NCBI GenBank assembly: GCA_016710065.1
Contig: JADJLP010000015.1
Location: 186,001-250,000 of the forward strand
Direction: 5' to 3'
DNA length: 64,000 nucleotides
From: Candidatus Ideonella esbjergensis
Lineage (GTDB): Bacteria; Pseudomonadota; Gammaproteobacteria; Burkholderiales; Burkholderiaceae_C
The translations under genes and the position numbers were made by a program. This document shows, in pieces, positions 53,296 to 63,043 of this stretch (position 1 is its first letter; each line of letters starts with the position of its first letter). The notes under the pieces are model-generated. The model saw only the letters and a list, made by a program, of their open reading frames with translations, did no database searches and was not told where the DNA came from.

Positions 53296-53790
53296 ATGAG
53301 CACCGAGCGTTGGAAACCCAGTGTCACCGTGGCCGCCGTCATCGAACGCGAAGGCCGCTACCTGCTGGTGGAAGAGATGACCCCCGAAGGCCTGCGGCTG
53401 AACAATCCGGCCGGCCACCTGGACCCGGGCGAGGGCCTGGCCGCCGCCGCCGCGCGCGAGGCGCTGGAGGAAACCGCCTGCCCCTTCGAGCCCCAGGCCC
53501 TGGTGGGCGTGTACCTGGCACGCCTGCGGCGCGAAGCCACCGGCGAAGACATCACCTACCTGCGCTTTGCCTTTTGCGGCACGGTGGGCGAGCCCATTCC
53601 CGGCCGCGCGCTGGACCACCCCGTGGTGCGCACGCTGTGGCTGACGCTGGCCGAGATCCGCGCCAGCCAGGCCCGGCATCGCAGCCCGCTGCTGTTGCAA
53701 TGCGTGGAAGACCACGCTGCGGGCCGACGCTTCCCGCTCGAACTGCTGCACGCCCACCCCAGCCTGCAAGACCTGCCACTCAAGGTGTGA
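53296..53790 (+). CDS. Nudix hydrolase, NudJ-like
   Basis: A 164-residue Nudix hydrolase. The Nudix box is GHLDPGEGLAAAAAREALEE, continuing TA where most families have TG. N-terminal VTVAAVIEREGRYLLVEE and the C-terminal region match the NudJ (phosphatase/thiamin-pyrophosphate hydrolase) group, commonly encoded just upstream of mnmA, as here (25-base gap). Confidence 0.9.
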   Translation: MSTERWKPSVTVAAVIEREGRYLLVEEMTPEGLRLNNPAGHLDPGEGLAAAAAREALEETACPFEPQALVGVYLARLRREATGEDITYLRFAFCGTVGEPIPGRALDHPVVRTLWLTLAEIRASQARHRSPLLLQCVEDHAAGRRFPLELLHAHPSLQDLPLKV

Positions 53791-53802
53791 CGCTGCAGAC
53801 GC

Positions 53803-53808
53803 GACAAT
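53803..53808 (+). promoter_or_regulatory. -10-like hexamer close to the mnmA start
   Basis: GACAAT ends seven bases before the mnmA ATG at 53816, in the same layout as at ruvA and ruvB. It may give a leaderless mnmA transcript in addition to read-through from the Nudix gene. Confidence 0.35.
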
Positions 53809-53815
53809 CCGGCGC

Positions 53816-55021
53816 ATGCAAAAGAATGGAGCGTTGCAACGCGTGGTCGTCGGCTTGTCGGGCGGCGTGGATTCGGCCGTCACCGCCTGGTTGTTGAAGC
53901 AGCAGGGCCACGAGGTCATCGGCATCTTCATGAAAAACTGGGAAGACGACGACAACAGCGAAGGATCGGGCTATTGCTCGTCCAACGTCGACTTCGTCGA
54001 TGCAGCGGCCGTGGCCGACGTGATCGGCATCGAGATCGAGCACGTCAACTTTGCGGCCGATTACAGGGACCGTGTCTTCGCCGAGTTCCTGCGCGAGTAC
54101 CAGGCCGGCCGCACGCCCAACCCCGACGTGCTGTGCAACGCCGAGATCAAGTTCAAGGCCTTTCTCGACCACGCTCTGCGCCTGGGCGCCGAGAAGATTG
54201 CCACCGGTCACTACGCACGGGTGCGGGAGGTGGCGGCCCCGGCCACCGCCGGGCCGCCCCAAGGTGGCCGGGGCCGCCTCGGGGGGCAGGAGCGCAGCGA
54301 CGTGGGGGCACCACGTTATGAGTTGCTCAAGGGCCTGGACCCGCTGAAGGACCAGAGCTACTTTCTGCACCGGCTGAACCAGGCGCAATTGGCCAAGACG
54401 CTGTTCCCGGTGGGTGAGTTGCCCAAGACCGAGGTGCGGCGCATCGCCGAGGCCGCCGGCCTGCCCAATGCCAAGAAGAAGGATTCCACCGGCATTTGCT
54501 TCATCGGCGAGCGGCCGTTCCGCGAGTTTCTCAACCGCTACCTCAGCCAGGCGCCCGGCCCGATCAAGGATGATCGCGGCCGCACGCTGGGCCAGCACGT
54601 GGGCCTCTCCTTCTACACGCTGGGCCAGCGCCAGGGCTTGGGGATAGGCGGCGTGAAGGACAAGAAGGCGGCACGCGGCAGTGGCGACCATTCACCCTGG
54701 TTCGTGGCCCGCAAGGACCTGGCCACCAACACCCTGGTGGTGGTGCAAGGCCACGAACACCGCTGGCTGCAATACCGCACCCTCACGGCCGAGGACTGCA
54801 GCTGGGTGGCCGGGACGCCGCCGGCGCCGGGCGCCCTGGCGGCCAAGGCCCGCTACCGGCAAGCTGACGCCGCCTGCACCCTGTCGTGGCCAGATGCCAA
54901 GGCATTTGAGCTGCGCTTTCAGGAGGACCAGTGGGCCGTCACGCCCGGCCAATCGGCCGTGCTGTACGACGGCGAGGTCTGCCTGGGCGGTGGCGTGATC
55001 GCCAGCGCGGCGCTGGCCTGA
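53816..55021 (+). CDS. mnmA: tRNA-specific 2-thiouridylase MnmA (with internal insertion)
   Basis: Enzyme thiolating U34 of tRNAs for Lys, Glu and Gln, 401 residues. ATP pyrophosphatase motif GLSGGVDSAV, catalytic Cys in DVLCNAEIKF and second Cys in STGICFIGERPF are present. Between HYARVREV and RYELLKGLDPLKDQSYFL lies an extra Gly/Arg-rich stretch of about 27 residues encoded by a GC-rich repeat also found at the nasA 5' end. Reading frame is kept and both flanks are intact, so the protein is probably functional with a surface loop. Confidence 0.95.
   Translation: MQKNGALQRVVVGLSGGVDSAVTAWLLKQQGHEVIGIFMKNWEDDDNSEGSGYCSSNVDFVDAAAVADVIGIEIEHVNFAADYRDRVFAEFLREYQAGRTPNPDVLCNAEIKFKAFLDHALRLGAEKIATGHYARVREVAAPATAGPPQGGRGRLGGQERSDVGAPRYELLKGLDPLKDQSYFLHRLNQAQLAKTLFPVGELPKTEVRRIAEAAGLPNAKKKDSTGICFIGERPFREFLNRYLSQAPGPIKDDRGRTLGQHVGLSFYTLGQRQGLGIGGVKDKKAARGSGDHSPWFVARKDLATNTLVVVQGHEHRWLQYRTLTAEDCSWVAGTPPAPGALAAKARYRQADAACTLSWPDAKAFELRFQEDQWAVTPGQSAVLYDGEVCLGGGVIASAALA
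54247..54309. repeat. GC-rich dispersed repeat inserted in mnmA
   Basis: CGCCGGGCCGCCCCAAG (54247-54263) followed by a CCTCGGGGGGC block and GAGCGCAGCGACGTGGGGGC. The 17-base core is identical to 17787-17803 near nasA. It is a multiple-of-three insertion that preserves the mnmA frame. Confidence 0.75.
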
Positions 55022-55037
55022 GGCCCGGGCTGCCGGC

Positions 55038-56972
55038 ATGCTCCTCAAGGTCGGCGAACTGGCCAGGCGCACTGGCCTGACCGTGCGCGCGCTGCACCAC
55101 TACGACAGCATCGGGCTGCTGCGCCCATCGGCACGCTCGGAGAGCGGCTACCGGCTCTACGGCCGCGCCGACGTGGCGCGGCTGCACGGCATCCAGACCT
55201 TGCGCTGCATGGGCCTGTCGCTGGCCGAGGTGGCCAAGGTGCTGGACGACGGCAGCGGAGGCGTGCCGCTGCCGCACATCCTCTCGCGCCACATCGGCGT
55301 ACTGGATCAGGAGATCGCTCAGGCACAGGCCTTGCGCGAGCGGCTGGGGGCCCTGCGCAGCATCCTCGCGGGCGGAGGGCAGCCGGAGCTCGACGACTGG
55401 CTGGTCAGCCTGTCGATGATGAACACCTTCGAGCAGTACTTCAGCGCCGCCGAACTCAAGCTGGTGTTCGAGCGCTGGCAGCACTGCCAGGCCGAGTGGC
55501 CGCCGCTGGTGCAGGCGGTGCGCGCGGCCATGGCCAGCGGCGTGCCGCCCGACTCGGTGGCGGTGCAGCCCCTGGCCGGGCGCTGGATGGATCTCTCGGC
55601 GCGCTGGATGGACGGCGACCTCGCCCTGCTGGCCCGCTGGGGTGGCATGTTGCGCGAACAGCCCGGCCTGCCGCTGCCCGGCGGCATGGACAGGGCCCTG
55701 TTGGACTACATCGACCAGGCCGTGACGCTGCGGCTGGACACGCTGACCCGGCACCTCGGGGCCGACGGGCTGCAGCGCCTGGACAAGACGCTGACGCCGG
55801 AGTGGCGCGCCCTGGGCGAGCGCGCCGAGCGCCTGATGGCCGCAGGCACACCGCCGCAATCGGGGGGCGCCAGGCAGCTGGCACGCGACTGGCAGGCCCT
55901 GCTGAACCGCGTCGTGCGGCACGACGCCGGCCTGCTGACCAAGCTGCTGGCGGCCCACGAGACCGAGCCAGTGCTCCAGGCCGGGGCCGCCTTCACGCCG
56001 GAGGTGCGGCGCTACCTGCAACAGGCTACGGCGCTTGACCCTCACGCAACGTCAGGCCGGACCATGGGGACTTTGCTGCACCAGGAGGTTCAACCCATGC
56101 CCACGCCCCCAACCAACATCGTCCGCCAGGGCGAACCCAGCCGATCAGCGCTGAAAGTGGCTGCGCTGCGCGCAGTGCACCAGCTGCTGGACGAGCCGCT
56201 GGTCTTGCCAGATCCGGTCGCCCTGCCCCTGCTGGGCGCGGCCACCGAGGCGGCGCTGCGCGACGACCCCTACACGCTGAACGACCCGCTGTCGCGGGGC
56301 CTGCGAGGCGCGCTGGTGGCGCGTGCCCGGTTCGTCGAGGACGAACTCGCACGCTGCGTGGCGGCAGGGGTGCACCAATACGTGGTGCTGGGCGCCGGGC
56401 TGGACACCTTTGCCTACCGCAACCCTTACCAGGCCCAGGGCCTGCAGGTGTTCGAGGTGGACCATCCCGGCACCCAGCGCTGGAAGCAGCAGCTGCTGGC
56501 CCAGGCCCGCATCGGGCTGCCGGCATCGTTGGCCTTCGTGCCGGTGGACTTCGAACACAACGACCTGGCCCATGCGCTACGAGAGGCGGGTTTCAGGGCC
56601 GACCAACCCGCCTGCATCGGCTGGATGGGCGTGACCATGTACCTGAGCCCCGAGGCGGTGCTGGCCACCCTGGGCGCGCTGGTCGGCCTGGCGGCGGGCA
56701 GTTGCCTGTGCTTCGACTACCGTGTTCCGGCCACGATGCTCAACCCGGTGGAGCAGGTGATCAGCGACGTCGTCGCCCAGCAGGCGGCAGCGATCGGCGA
56801 GCCCTGGCTGTCCAGCTTCGAGCCGGTGCAGCTGCAGGCACAGATGCTGGCGCTGGGCTTCAGCACCGCGGAGAGTGCCGCGCCAGACGAGCTCAACGCC
56901 CGCTACTTCGCCCGGCGCAAGGACGGGCTGCGCACCGGGGGCAGCGTTCGACTCATGCGCGCGACGCTCTGA
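55038..56972 (+). CDS. MerR regulator-SAM methyltransferase fusion
   Basis: A single 644-codon frame. Residues 1-75 are a MerR-type HTH (LLKVGELARRTGLTVRALHHYDSIGLLRPSARSESGYRLY), followed to about 340 by a helical effector-like region with a repeated TipAS-like core. From residue 354 a leucine-carboxymethyltransferase-type domain begins (SALKVAALRAVHQLL, VVLGAGLDTFAYR, VFEVDHPGTQRWKQ, CIGWMGVTMYLSPEAV). An ATG at 56097 with AGGAGG eight bases upstream marks the start of the methyltransferase part, so a free 291-residue enzyme may also be made. Two once-separate genes appear to have merged. Confidence 0.85.
   Translation: MLLKVGELARRTGLTVRALHHYDSIGLLRPSARSESGYRLYGRADVARLHGIQTLRCMGLSLAEVAKVLDDGSGGVPLPHILSRHIGVLDQEIAQAQALRERLGALRSILAGGGQPELDDWLVSLSMMNTFEQYFSAAELKLVFERWQHCQAEWPPLVQAVRAAMASGVPPDSVAVQPLAGRWMDLSARWMDGDLALLARWGGMLREQPGLPLPGGMDRALLDYIDQAVTLRLDTLTRHLGADGLQRLDKTLTPEWRALGERAERLMAAGTPPQSGGARQLARDWQALLNRVVRHDAGLLTKLLAAHETEPVLQAGAAFTPEVRRYLQQATALDPHATSGRTMGTLLHQEVQPMPTPPTNIVRQGEPSRSALKVAALRAVHQLLDEPLVLPDPVALPLLGAATEAALRDDPYTLNDPLSRGLRGALVARARFVEDELARCVAAGVHQYVVLGAGLDTFAYRNPYQAQGLQVFEVDHPGTQRWKQQLLAQARIGLPASLAFVPVDFEHNDLAHALREAGFRADQPACIGWMGVTMYLSPEAVLATLGALVGLAAGSCLCFDYRVPATMLNPVEQVISDVVAQQAAAIGEPWLSSFEPVQLQAQMLALGFSTAESAAPDELNARYFARRKDGLRTGGSVRLMRATL
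56083..56088 (+). promoter_or_regulatory. Internal Shine-Dalgarno inside the MerR-methyltransferase gene
   Basis: AGGAGG, eight bases before an in-frame ATG at 56097. It is the strongest ribosome site seen near any start in this part of the window and suggests separate translation of the methyltransferase domain. Confidence 0.75.
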
Positions 56973-56982
56973 GGCCCTGCCC

Positions 56983-57600
56983 TCAGATCCCCACCGCCGC
57001 CGCCAGCTGCTCGGTGCTCATCGAGCCCTCGAAGCGCACGGCATTGCCAGTCTTGGCATGGCGGAACAGCACCAGCGGCACGCTCTCAGCGCCAAGGCGG
57101 CGGAAGATGTCGGTGTTGGTCTTCACCTTGGCCAGCACGGCATCGTCCAGCGAAGCACTGGCCGTGATGCCTCCGCCGCCCGCCAGCATGGACTTTTCGT
57201 TCTCGTTCATCGCCGCCGCCGGGTCGGCCGCCGACAGGATGGTGGCACCCTGCGGGCCTGATTGCGGGCGCAGCAGGCCCAGCGGCATCCACACCATCTT
57301 GAGCTTGCCCAGCAGCGGTTGCGAGGCTTGCCACAAATGGGCGCAGTGCGGGCAGGTGGTGTCGAAGAACACGTAGACGGTGTTTGCCGCCATCACCGAC
57401 CCCACGGTGAAGCCCTTGCCGCCCTGGGCCAGGCGCAGAGCCTCGTCGGCGTCGGCCACCTTGGCGTCGGGTGTGGGCGTGGGGCCTTCGTTGTTCTTGG
57501 AGCAGGCGGCCAGCGCCAGCATAGAAGCGCCAGCGGCCAGATGGGTGACAAAACGGCGGCGCGAAGGGGCGAGAACAGTGGACAGAGGTGCTTTGGTCAT
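56983..57600 (-). CDS. Exported thiol-disulfide lipoprotein, DsbG/DsbC-like
   Basis: A 205-residue protein with a twin-Arg-like N-terminus (SRRRFVTHLAAG) and lipobox LAAC (Cys33). The thioredoxin fold has CPHC (Cys83-Cys86) after VYVFFDTTC and a cis-Pro region SVPLVLFRH. It resembles DsbG/DsbC catalytic domains without their dimerisation domain, so it may act as a monomeric disulfide reductase or oxidase at the membrane. Downstream of the acetyltransferase gene. Confidence 0.87.
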   Translation of the reverse strand: MTKAPLSTVLAPSRRRFVTHLAAGASMLALAACSKNNEGPTPTPDAKVADADEALRLAQGGKGFTVGSVMAANTVYVFFDTTCPHCAHLWQASQPLLGKLKMVWMPLGLLRPQSGPQGATILSAADPAAAMNENEKSMLAGGGGITASASLDDAVLAKVKTNTDIFRRLGAESVPLVLFRHAKTGNAVRFEGSMSTEQLAAAVGI

Positions 57601-57664
57601 GACCAACCCTGGGTGAGTGAGGCCGCCATTCTGCCGCCACCCAAGCCGTCCCCAGGCCACAGGG

Positions 57665-58249
57665 TTATGGCGTGAGCGGCTTGCGCATCACCCAGCGTCC
57701 GTCCACCTCGCGCAGCTTGGCAAAGCCAGCGCGCTCGTACAGGGCCAGCGGGCCGGTGTGCATGGCGGCCAGGTTGGGGGCGTCGAGTTGGGTCCAGGCG
57801 TCCACCGCCACGCAGCCAGCCAGGCGCAGCGCCTCGCAGGCCGCGTCCAGCAAGGCCTTGGCCACGCCCACGCCGCGCCAAGTTGGCGCCACCACAAAGC
57901 AGGTGATGGCACCCAGCCGCTCCGCCAGCGGCTCGGGCTGGCTGTCGTCCATGATCGTGGCCTCGGTCCACGGGCCGGCATGGCACCAGCCCACCACGCG
58001 GCCCTGGGCAAACGCCACCACACCGCGCTGCTGGCCGGCGGCGATGCGCTGGCAGGCACGCTCGCGGTTGCCCTCGGCGGTCTGGTCTTTCCAGACGATG
58101 GTGGCGTGGGCGGTGGTGGGGAACTGGCAATAGCAGCTGGCCCAGCGCGGGTTGTCGGCAAAGGCTTCGTGGTCGAAGAAGTTCAGCCAAGCTTCGGCAT
58201 CCCCGGGCAGCAAGACCCGAACCTCGAAGGGGCTGGGCCTGGCGGTCAT
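57665..58249 (-). CDS. GNAT-family N-acetyltransferase
   Basis: A 194-residue acetyltransferase. The acetyl-CoA motif ITCFVVAPTWRGVGVAKALLDAACEAL fits the Q/RxxGxG/A pattern, and LYERAGFAKLREV closes the fold. An N-terminal insertion WASCYCQFPTTAHA resembles that of GNAT proteins acting on small molecules; substrate unknown. It follows the efflux operon by 33 bases on the same strand. Confidence 0.88.
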   Translation of the reverse strand: MTARPSPFEVRVLLPGDAEAWLNFFDHEAFADNPRWASCYCQFPTTAHATIVWKDQTAEGNRERACQRIAAGQQRGVVAFAQGRVVGWCHAGPWTEATIMDDSQPEPLAERLGAITCFVVAPTWRGVGVAKALLDAACEALRLAGCVAVDAWTQLDAPNLAAMHTGPLALYERAGFAKLREVDGRWVMRKPLTP

Positions 58250-58282
58250 GGCTGGGGCCGCAGCCGGGTGCGCCACACCCTC

Positions 58283-59602
58283 TCAGGCCTCGCGCAGCGC
58301 CGTGGTCACCGGCTGGCTGGCGGCGCGCACGGCCGGAAACAGCCCGCCGATGAAGCCTATGGCCAGAGCCCACTTGATGCCCTCCCACAGCAGGCCGCCC
58401 GACACGCGCAGCTCAAAGCTGAGCTTGCCCACCGAGCCGGCGGCCATGGTGGAGGCCTGGAAGCCGTTGAACAACGCGTAGCTGATCAGCCCCCCGATGA
58501 CGCCGCCGATCAGCGCCAGCAGCATGGTCTCCAGCATCACCGCCACCACCACCGGCACGCCACGAAAGCCAATGGCGCGCAGCGTGGCGATCTCGCGGGC
58601 CCGCGCGGCCACGGCGGCGAACATGGTGTTGAGCGCGCCAAACACCGCCCCCACCGCCATGATGGCGCCGACCACGATGCCGATGATGCGCAGCATCTGG
58701 GTCATCTTCTCGGACTGCTTGGCGAAGAAATCAACCGTGGTGCTGGCGTCGATCTTGAGCTGCGGGTTGGCGTCCAGCGCGGCCTTGAAGCCAGCGAAGG
58801 CCTGCGGGTTCTCCAGCTTCACCGTCACCGAGTTGCGGCTGCTGCCACGGCGGTAGGCGTCGGCCACCACGCTCGCGTCACCCCAGACCTCGGACTCCAT
58901 CGCGTCGCCCGAGGCAAAGACCCCCACCACCGTCCAGGCCTGGTTGCCCAGCTTGACGGGGCTGCCCACGCTCAGGCCGCTGAACTGCCGCACCGCGCCC
59001 TTGCCCACCACCAGCTCGCGCAGACCAGGCTGAAAGTGCCGGCCCTCCACCAGCTTGAGCTGGGGCCGCACCTTGAAGGCCGCCTCGCCCGCGCCGCGCA
59101 GTTGCACGCTGCCCTCTTCGTCGGGGCCACCGCCCTTGATCGGCAGGTTGGCCGCCACGACGATCTCGTCCGACACCAGAGGCTCACCCTTGTCGCCCCG
59201 CGCGATGCCGGGGGCCTGCGAGATCTGCACGATCTCGTCGCGGCCCAGCACCGAGTTGACCTCGGCGGCCGAGGCACCTCGCAGCACGATGGCGGTGTCG
59301 GTGCTGCCGGAGTTGCGCAGCGTCTCGCCATAGCCCTCGGACATGGCCAGCAGGGCCACCAGCACACCGACCACGCCGGCGATGCCGACGACGATCACCG
59401 CCGACGAGCCCAGCCGCTGCCCCAGCGTGCTGATGCCCACCGCCGCCACCGAGCGCGCCTGCGAGCCGCTGCGGAACGCAAACAGCCAGGCCAGCAACAG
59501 CACCAGCAACGCCAGCGCGCCCTGCCAAGGCAGCATCACCCAGGCCGCCAGGGCCAGCACCAGGAAGACAAAGAGGCCCAGGCCTTTCAGGAATTTCTTC
59601 AT
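58283..59602 (-). CDS. MacB/FtsX-type ABC transporter permease, second
   Basis: A 439-residue permease with the MacB layout: N-terminal helices, a large periplasmic domain (about 110-310) and three C-terminal helices (IIGIVVGAIMAVGAVFGALNTMFAAV; VVVAVMLETMLLALIGGVIGG; final segment near GFIGGLFPAVRAA). Two bases after the stop of the preceding permease gene, so translation is probably linked. Together the two permeases form a heterodimer. Confidence 0.93.
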   Translation of the reverse strand: MKKFLKGLGLFVFLVLALAAWVMLPWQGALALLVLLLAWLFAFRSGSQARSVAAVGISTLGQRLGSSAVIVVGIAGVVGVLVALLAMSEGYGETLRNSGSTDTAIVLRGASAAEVNSVLGRDEIVQISQAPGIARGDKGEPLVSDEIVVAANLPIKGGGPDEEGSVQLRGAGEAAFKVRPQLKLVEGRHFQPGLRELVVGKGAVRQFSGLSVGSPVKLGNQAWTVVGVFASGDAMESEVWGDASVVADAYRRGSSRNSVTVKLENPQAFAGFKAALDANPQLKIDASTTVDFFAKQSEKMTQMLRIIGIVVGAIMAVGAVFGALNTMFAAVAARAREIATLRAIGFRGVPVVVAVMLETMLLALIGGVIGGLISYALFNGFQASTMAAGSVGKLSFELRVSGGLLWEGIKWALAIGFIGGLFPAVRAASQPVTTALREA

Positions 59603-59604
59603 GC

Positions 59605-60774
59605 TCAGGCCCTCCCGGACAAAGCGTCGGTGATGCTCAAGCGCATCGCATTGAGCGCCGGCAGTGCGCCCACCAGCAGACCGAACAGCAGCATCAGCCC
59701 CAGGCCGGTGGCCCAGCTGTGCAGACCTGCGGCGGGCAGGTTCAGCGAGCCGCCGCTGGCGCTGCTGACGGCCGGCCCCACCACGCTGGCCAGGCCCAGG
59801 CCAATGACCCCGCCCAGCACCAGCAACAGCACCGATTCGGCCAGCACCATGGCCAGCACGCTGCGGCCCGAGAAGCCTATGGTCTTGAGCACCGCGATCT
59901 CGGCCGTGCGCTCGCGCACCGCCTGCATCATGGTGTTGCCCGAGAGCAGCAGCAGGGTGAAGAACACCGCCCCCATGATGGAGGTGACGATGAGGCCGAT
60001 GTCGGCCAGCTGCTTCATCCACGACGACATCGCGGCCTGCTCGGTGAGGGTGCGCGTTTCGTGGTCGGAGTTGGCAGAGAGCGCGTCAATGGCCTTGGCC
60101 ACGCGGTCGGCCTGGTTCACGTCCTTCACGCGGGTCACGTACCAGCCGGCCGTGCCCTGGTTGTAGGGCGTGGTGTCGTCGAAATACTTCCAGTTCAGCA
60201 AAAACATCTGGCTGTACCAGCCGCCCGATTTCGGGTCGGCGGCGTGGATCAGGCCCACTATCTCGAACTTCCAGTTCAGGCTGCCGCTGCGATCGGGGAA
60301 GATGGTGGACTGCAGCGGGATCTGGTCGCCCACCTTCCACTTGAAGCGCGTGGCCAGCTGCTCGCCCACCAGGGCGCCGATGCGGTTGCTGGCGAAGGCC
60401 TGGCGGGCCTCGGGCGTCACCACCATCTCGGGGTACACATCCAGGTAGTTGGGCGCCACCGCGAAGCTGAAGACCTGGTTGTGCGGGTCCTGGTAGGCGC
60501 CACCGAACCAGTTGGCATAGGTGACGTCCTTCACCCCATCGACCCTTGCGATCTGCTGGTGCAGCGAGATCGGCAGGGTCTGGATGAAGGACAGCTTGGA
60601 GCCGGTCTGCAGCCGCGAGGCGCCGTTGGCCGACTGGCCGGCCTGGTCGAAGCCCACGCGCACGGCATCCAGCAGGCCGTAGAGCAGGAAGGCGGTGACG
60701 ATGGACACCAGGGTCAGGAAGGTGCGCAGCTTGCGCCGGAACAGCGCGGCCCAGATCAGGTGCAGGTATTTCAT
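59605..60774 (-). CDS. MacB/FtsX-type ABC transporter permease, first
   Basis: A 389-residue permease: N-terminal RRKLRTFLTLVSIVTAFLLYGLLDAVRVG, a periplasmic domain with FGGAYQDPHNQVFSFAV, and C-terminal helices (LIVTSIMGAVFFTLLLLSGNTMMQ; SVLAMVLAESVLLLVLGGVIGLG). Works with the paralogous permease and the ATPase encoded upstream (16-base gap). Confidence 0.93.
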   Translation of the reverse strand: MKYLHLIWAALFRRKLRTFLTLVSIVTAFLLYGLLDAVRVGFDQAGQSANGASRLQTGSKLSFIQTLPISLHQQIARVDGVKDVTYANWFGGAYQDPHNQVFSFAVAPNYLDVYPEMVVTPEARQAFASNRIGALVGEQLATRFKWKVGDQIPLQSTIFPDRSGSLNWKFEIVGLIHAADPKSGGWYSQMFLLNWKYFDDTTPYNQGTAGWYVTRVKDVNQADRVAKAIDALSANSDHETRTLTEQAAMSSWMKQLADIGLIVTSIMGAVFFTLLLLSGNTMMQAVRERTAEIAVLKTIGFSGRSVLAMVLAESVLLLVLGGVIGLGLASVVGPAVSSASGGSLNLPAAGLHSWATGLGLMLLFGLLVGALPALNAMRLSITDALSGRA

Positions 60775-60790
60775 GGCCTGTCCTCCGGCC

Positions 60791-61503
<713 letters not shown>

Positions 61504-61507
<4 letters not shown>

Positions 61508-62730
61508 GGCTTGGCCTCCTGACTGTCAACGACGGCGGCGCCGTCCTTCAAAGCCTCAGGCGGCGAGAGCACGACCTTGTCGCCCGCCTTCAACCCCTGG
61601 CTCACCAGTTTCATCTTGCCCACGTCCCGTGACAGCGTGACGCTGCGGCGCTCTGCCCGGCCCTCGTTCACCACGAAGACGCTGCTGGCACCGTCGCGTT
61701 GCTGCAGGGCCTCGGGCGGCAGCAGCACGCCGGGCAAGGGCGCGGTTGGCTCCTTGGGCTTGCCCGCCAGGAAGCTCACGCGCACGCCCATGTCGGGCAC
61801 CACGCGGCCGTCTTTCTTCTCCAGCGCCACGCGCACCTTGACGGTGGCCTTGCCCTTGTCGGCGCTGGGGATCACCGCCACCACGTGGGCGGGGATGCGC
61901 CAGTCGGGGTAGGCGTCGAGCACGGCCTCGCAGGGCATGTTGGCGGCCACCTGGCCGATGTGGGCCTCGTTCACGTCCACGTCCACTTCCAACGAATCCA
62001 TGTCGACGATGGTGCCCACACCGCTGCGGGTGAAGCCGCCACCGGCCGAGAAGGGCGAGATGATCTCGCCCACCTGGGCGGCCTTGACAGTGACCACGCC
62101 GGCGAAGGGCGCGCGCACCGTGGCGTAGTCGAAGTTGACCCGGGCCTGCGCCACCTGGGCCTGGGCGGCCTCGGCCTGGCGCTGCACCACCTGCAGCTGG
62201 GCACCGGCGGAGCGCACGGCGGTGGCTGCCTGCTCGGCCGACTGGCGGGTGGACATGCCGCTGGCGGCCAGCTCGGCCTGGCGGCGCGCGTCGGCCTCGG
62301 CCTGGGCCAGCTGGGCGCGCGCCTGCTCGATGCTGGCCTGCGCGCTGCGGGCATTGGCCTCGGCCCCGGCCAGCGCGGCACGCAGCGCGGTGTCGTCCAG
62401 GCGGGCCAGCACCTGGCCCTTCTGCACACGGTCACCCTCCTCGATCAGCACCTGGGTGAGCGTACCTGTGATCTGCGCCGACACCGTGGCCCGGCGCCGC
62501 GCCGTCACATAGCCGGTGGCCTGCAGCACCGCATTGGCGCCCGCGCTGGCGCCATTGGCGGCCAAGGTCGCGGTACGCACCGCCTGAGGCTGGTGGCTGC
62601 TCTGCCACCACCAGCCAGCCGCCCCCAAGGCCGCCAGCGCCAACGCGCCCGCACCCACGCCCCAGACCCAGCGCGGCGGGCCGCCAGCGTCTTCGCGCTG
62701 CTGGCCGTCGATGCGCAATTCCTTGAGCAA
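61504..62730 (-). CDS. Periplasmic adaptor (MacA/HlyD-like) of the ABC pump
   Basis: Membrane-fusion protein of about 408 residues: N-terminal membrane anchor (VWGVGAGALALAALGAAGWWW), barrel-sandwich/lipoyl halves (ATVSAQITGTLTQVLIEEGDRVQKGQVLARLDD...ATVRAPFAGVVTVKAAQVGE), long coiled-coil hairpin rich in Ala/Gln, and beta-barrel. Start is uncertain: no ATG or GTG fits, a TTG at 62730 is the best canonical codon, and the ribosome site GGGAG stands nearer to ATC codons at 62745/62742. Confidence 0.9.
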
Positions 62731-63043
62731 ACCGATGTCGATGATGGATCTCCCTCGAAGTTGCGGGGCCGCTGCCCGGGCGCATGGTACCGCCGCAGGC
62801 CAGGCCCCAGCGCACACAGGCCGTGTGGCCCACCGTTCAGGCTGCTGAAGTCGGCCCGGCAACACCGGTGCCGCTCAAAGCAAGGCCGGTCGGCGACCAA
62901 GCAGCCGTGCTACGGCTTTTTTTTTGGGGCTTGTCATGCCCGCGCACTTCAACGCACTTCAAGTTAGGGGCGGTGAGTCCATCCTGATCGAAATGCCGAA
63001 AAGTGCCGGCCCGGAAACATTTTGCAACCCTAGAATCCGCGCC
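62731..63043. other. Divergent intergenic region without a recognised gene
   Basis: The 313 bases between the efflux-operon start and the third DUF2946 gene. It holds a long T tract on the plus strand (around 62909-62919) and a TAGAAT hexamer at 63031-63036, but no hairpin, repeat or coding sequence that I can support. Confidence 0.5.
63031..63036 (+). promoter_or_regulatory. -10 hexamer close to the third DUF2946 start
   Basis: TAGAAT (5 of 6 to consensus) ends seven bases before the ATG at 63044, implying a leaderless transcript if used. No clear -35. Confidence 0.45.
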
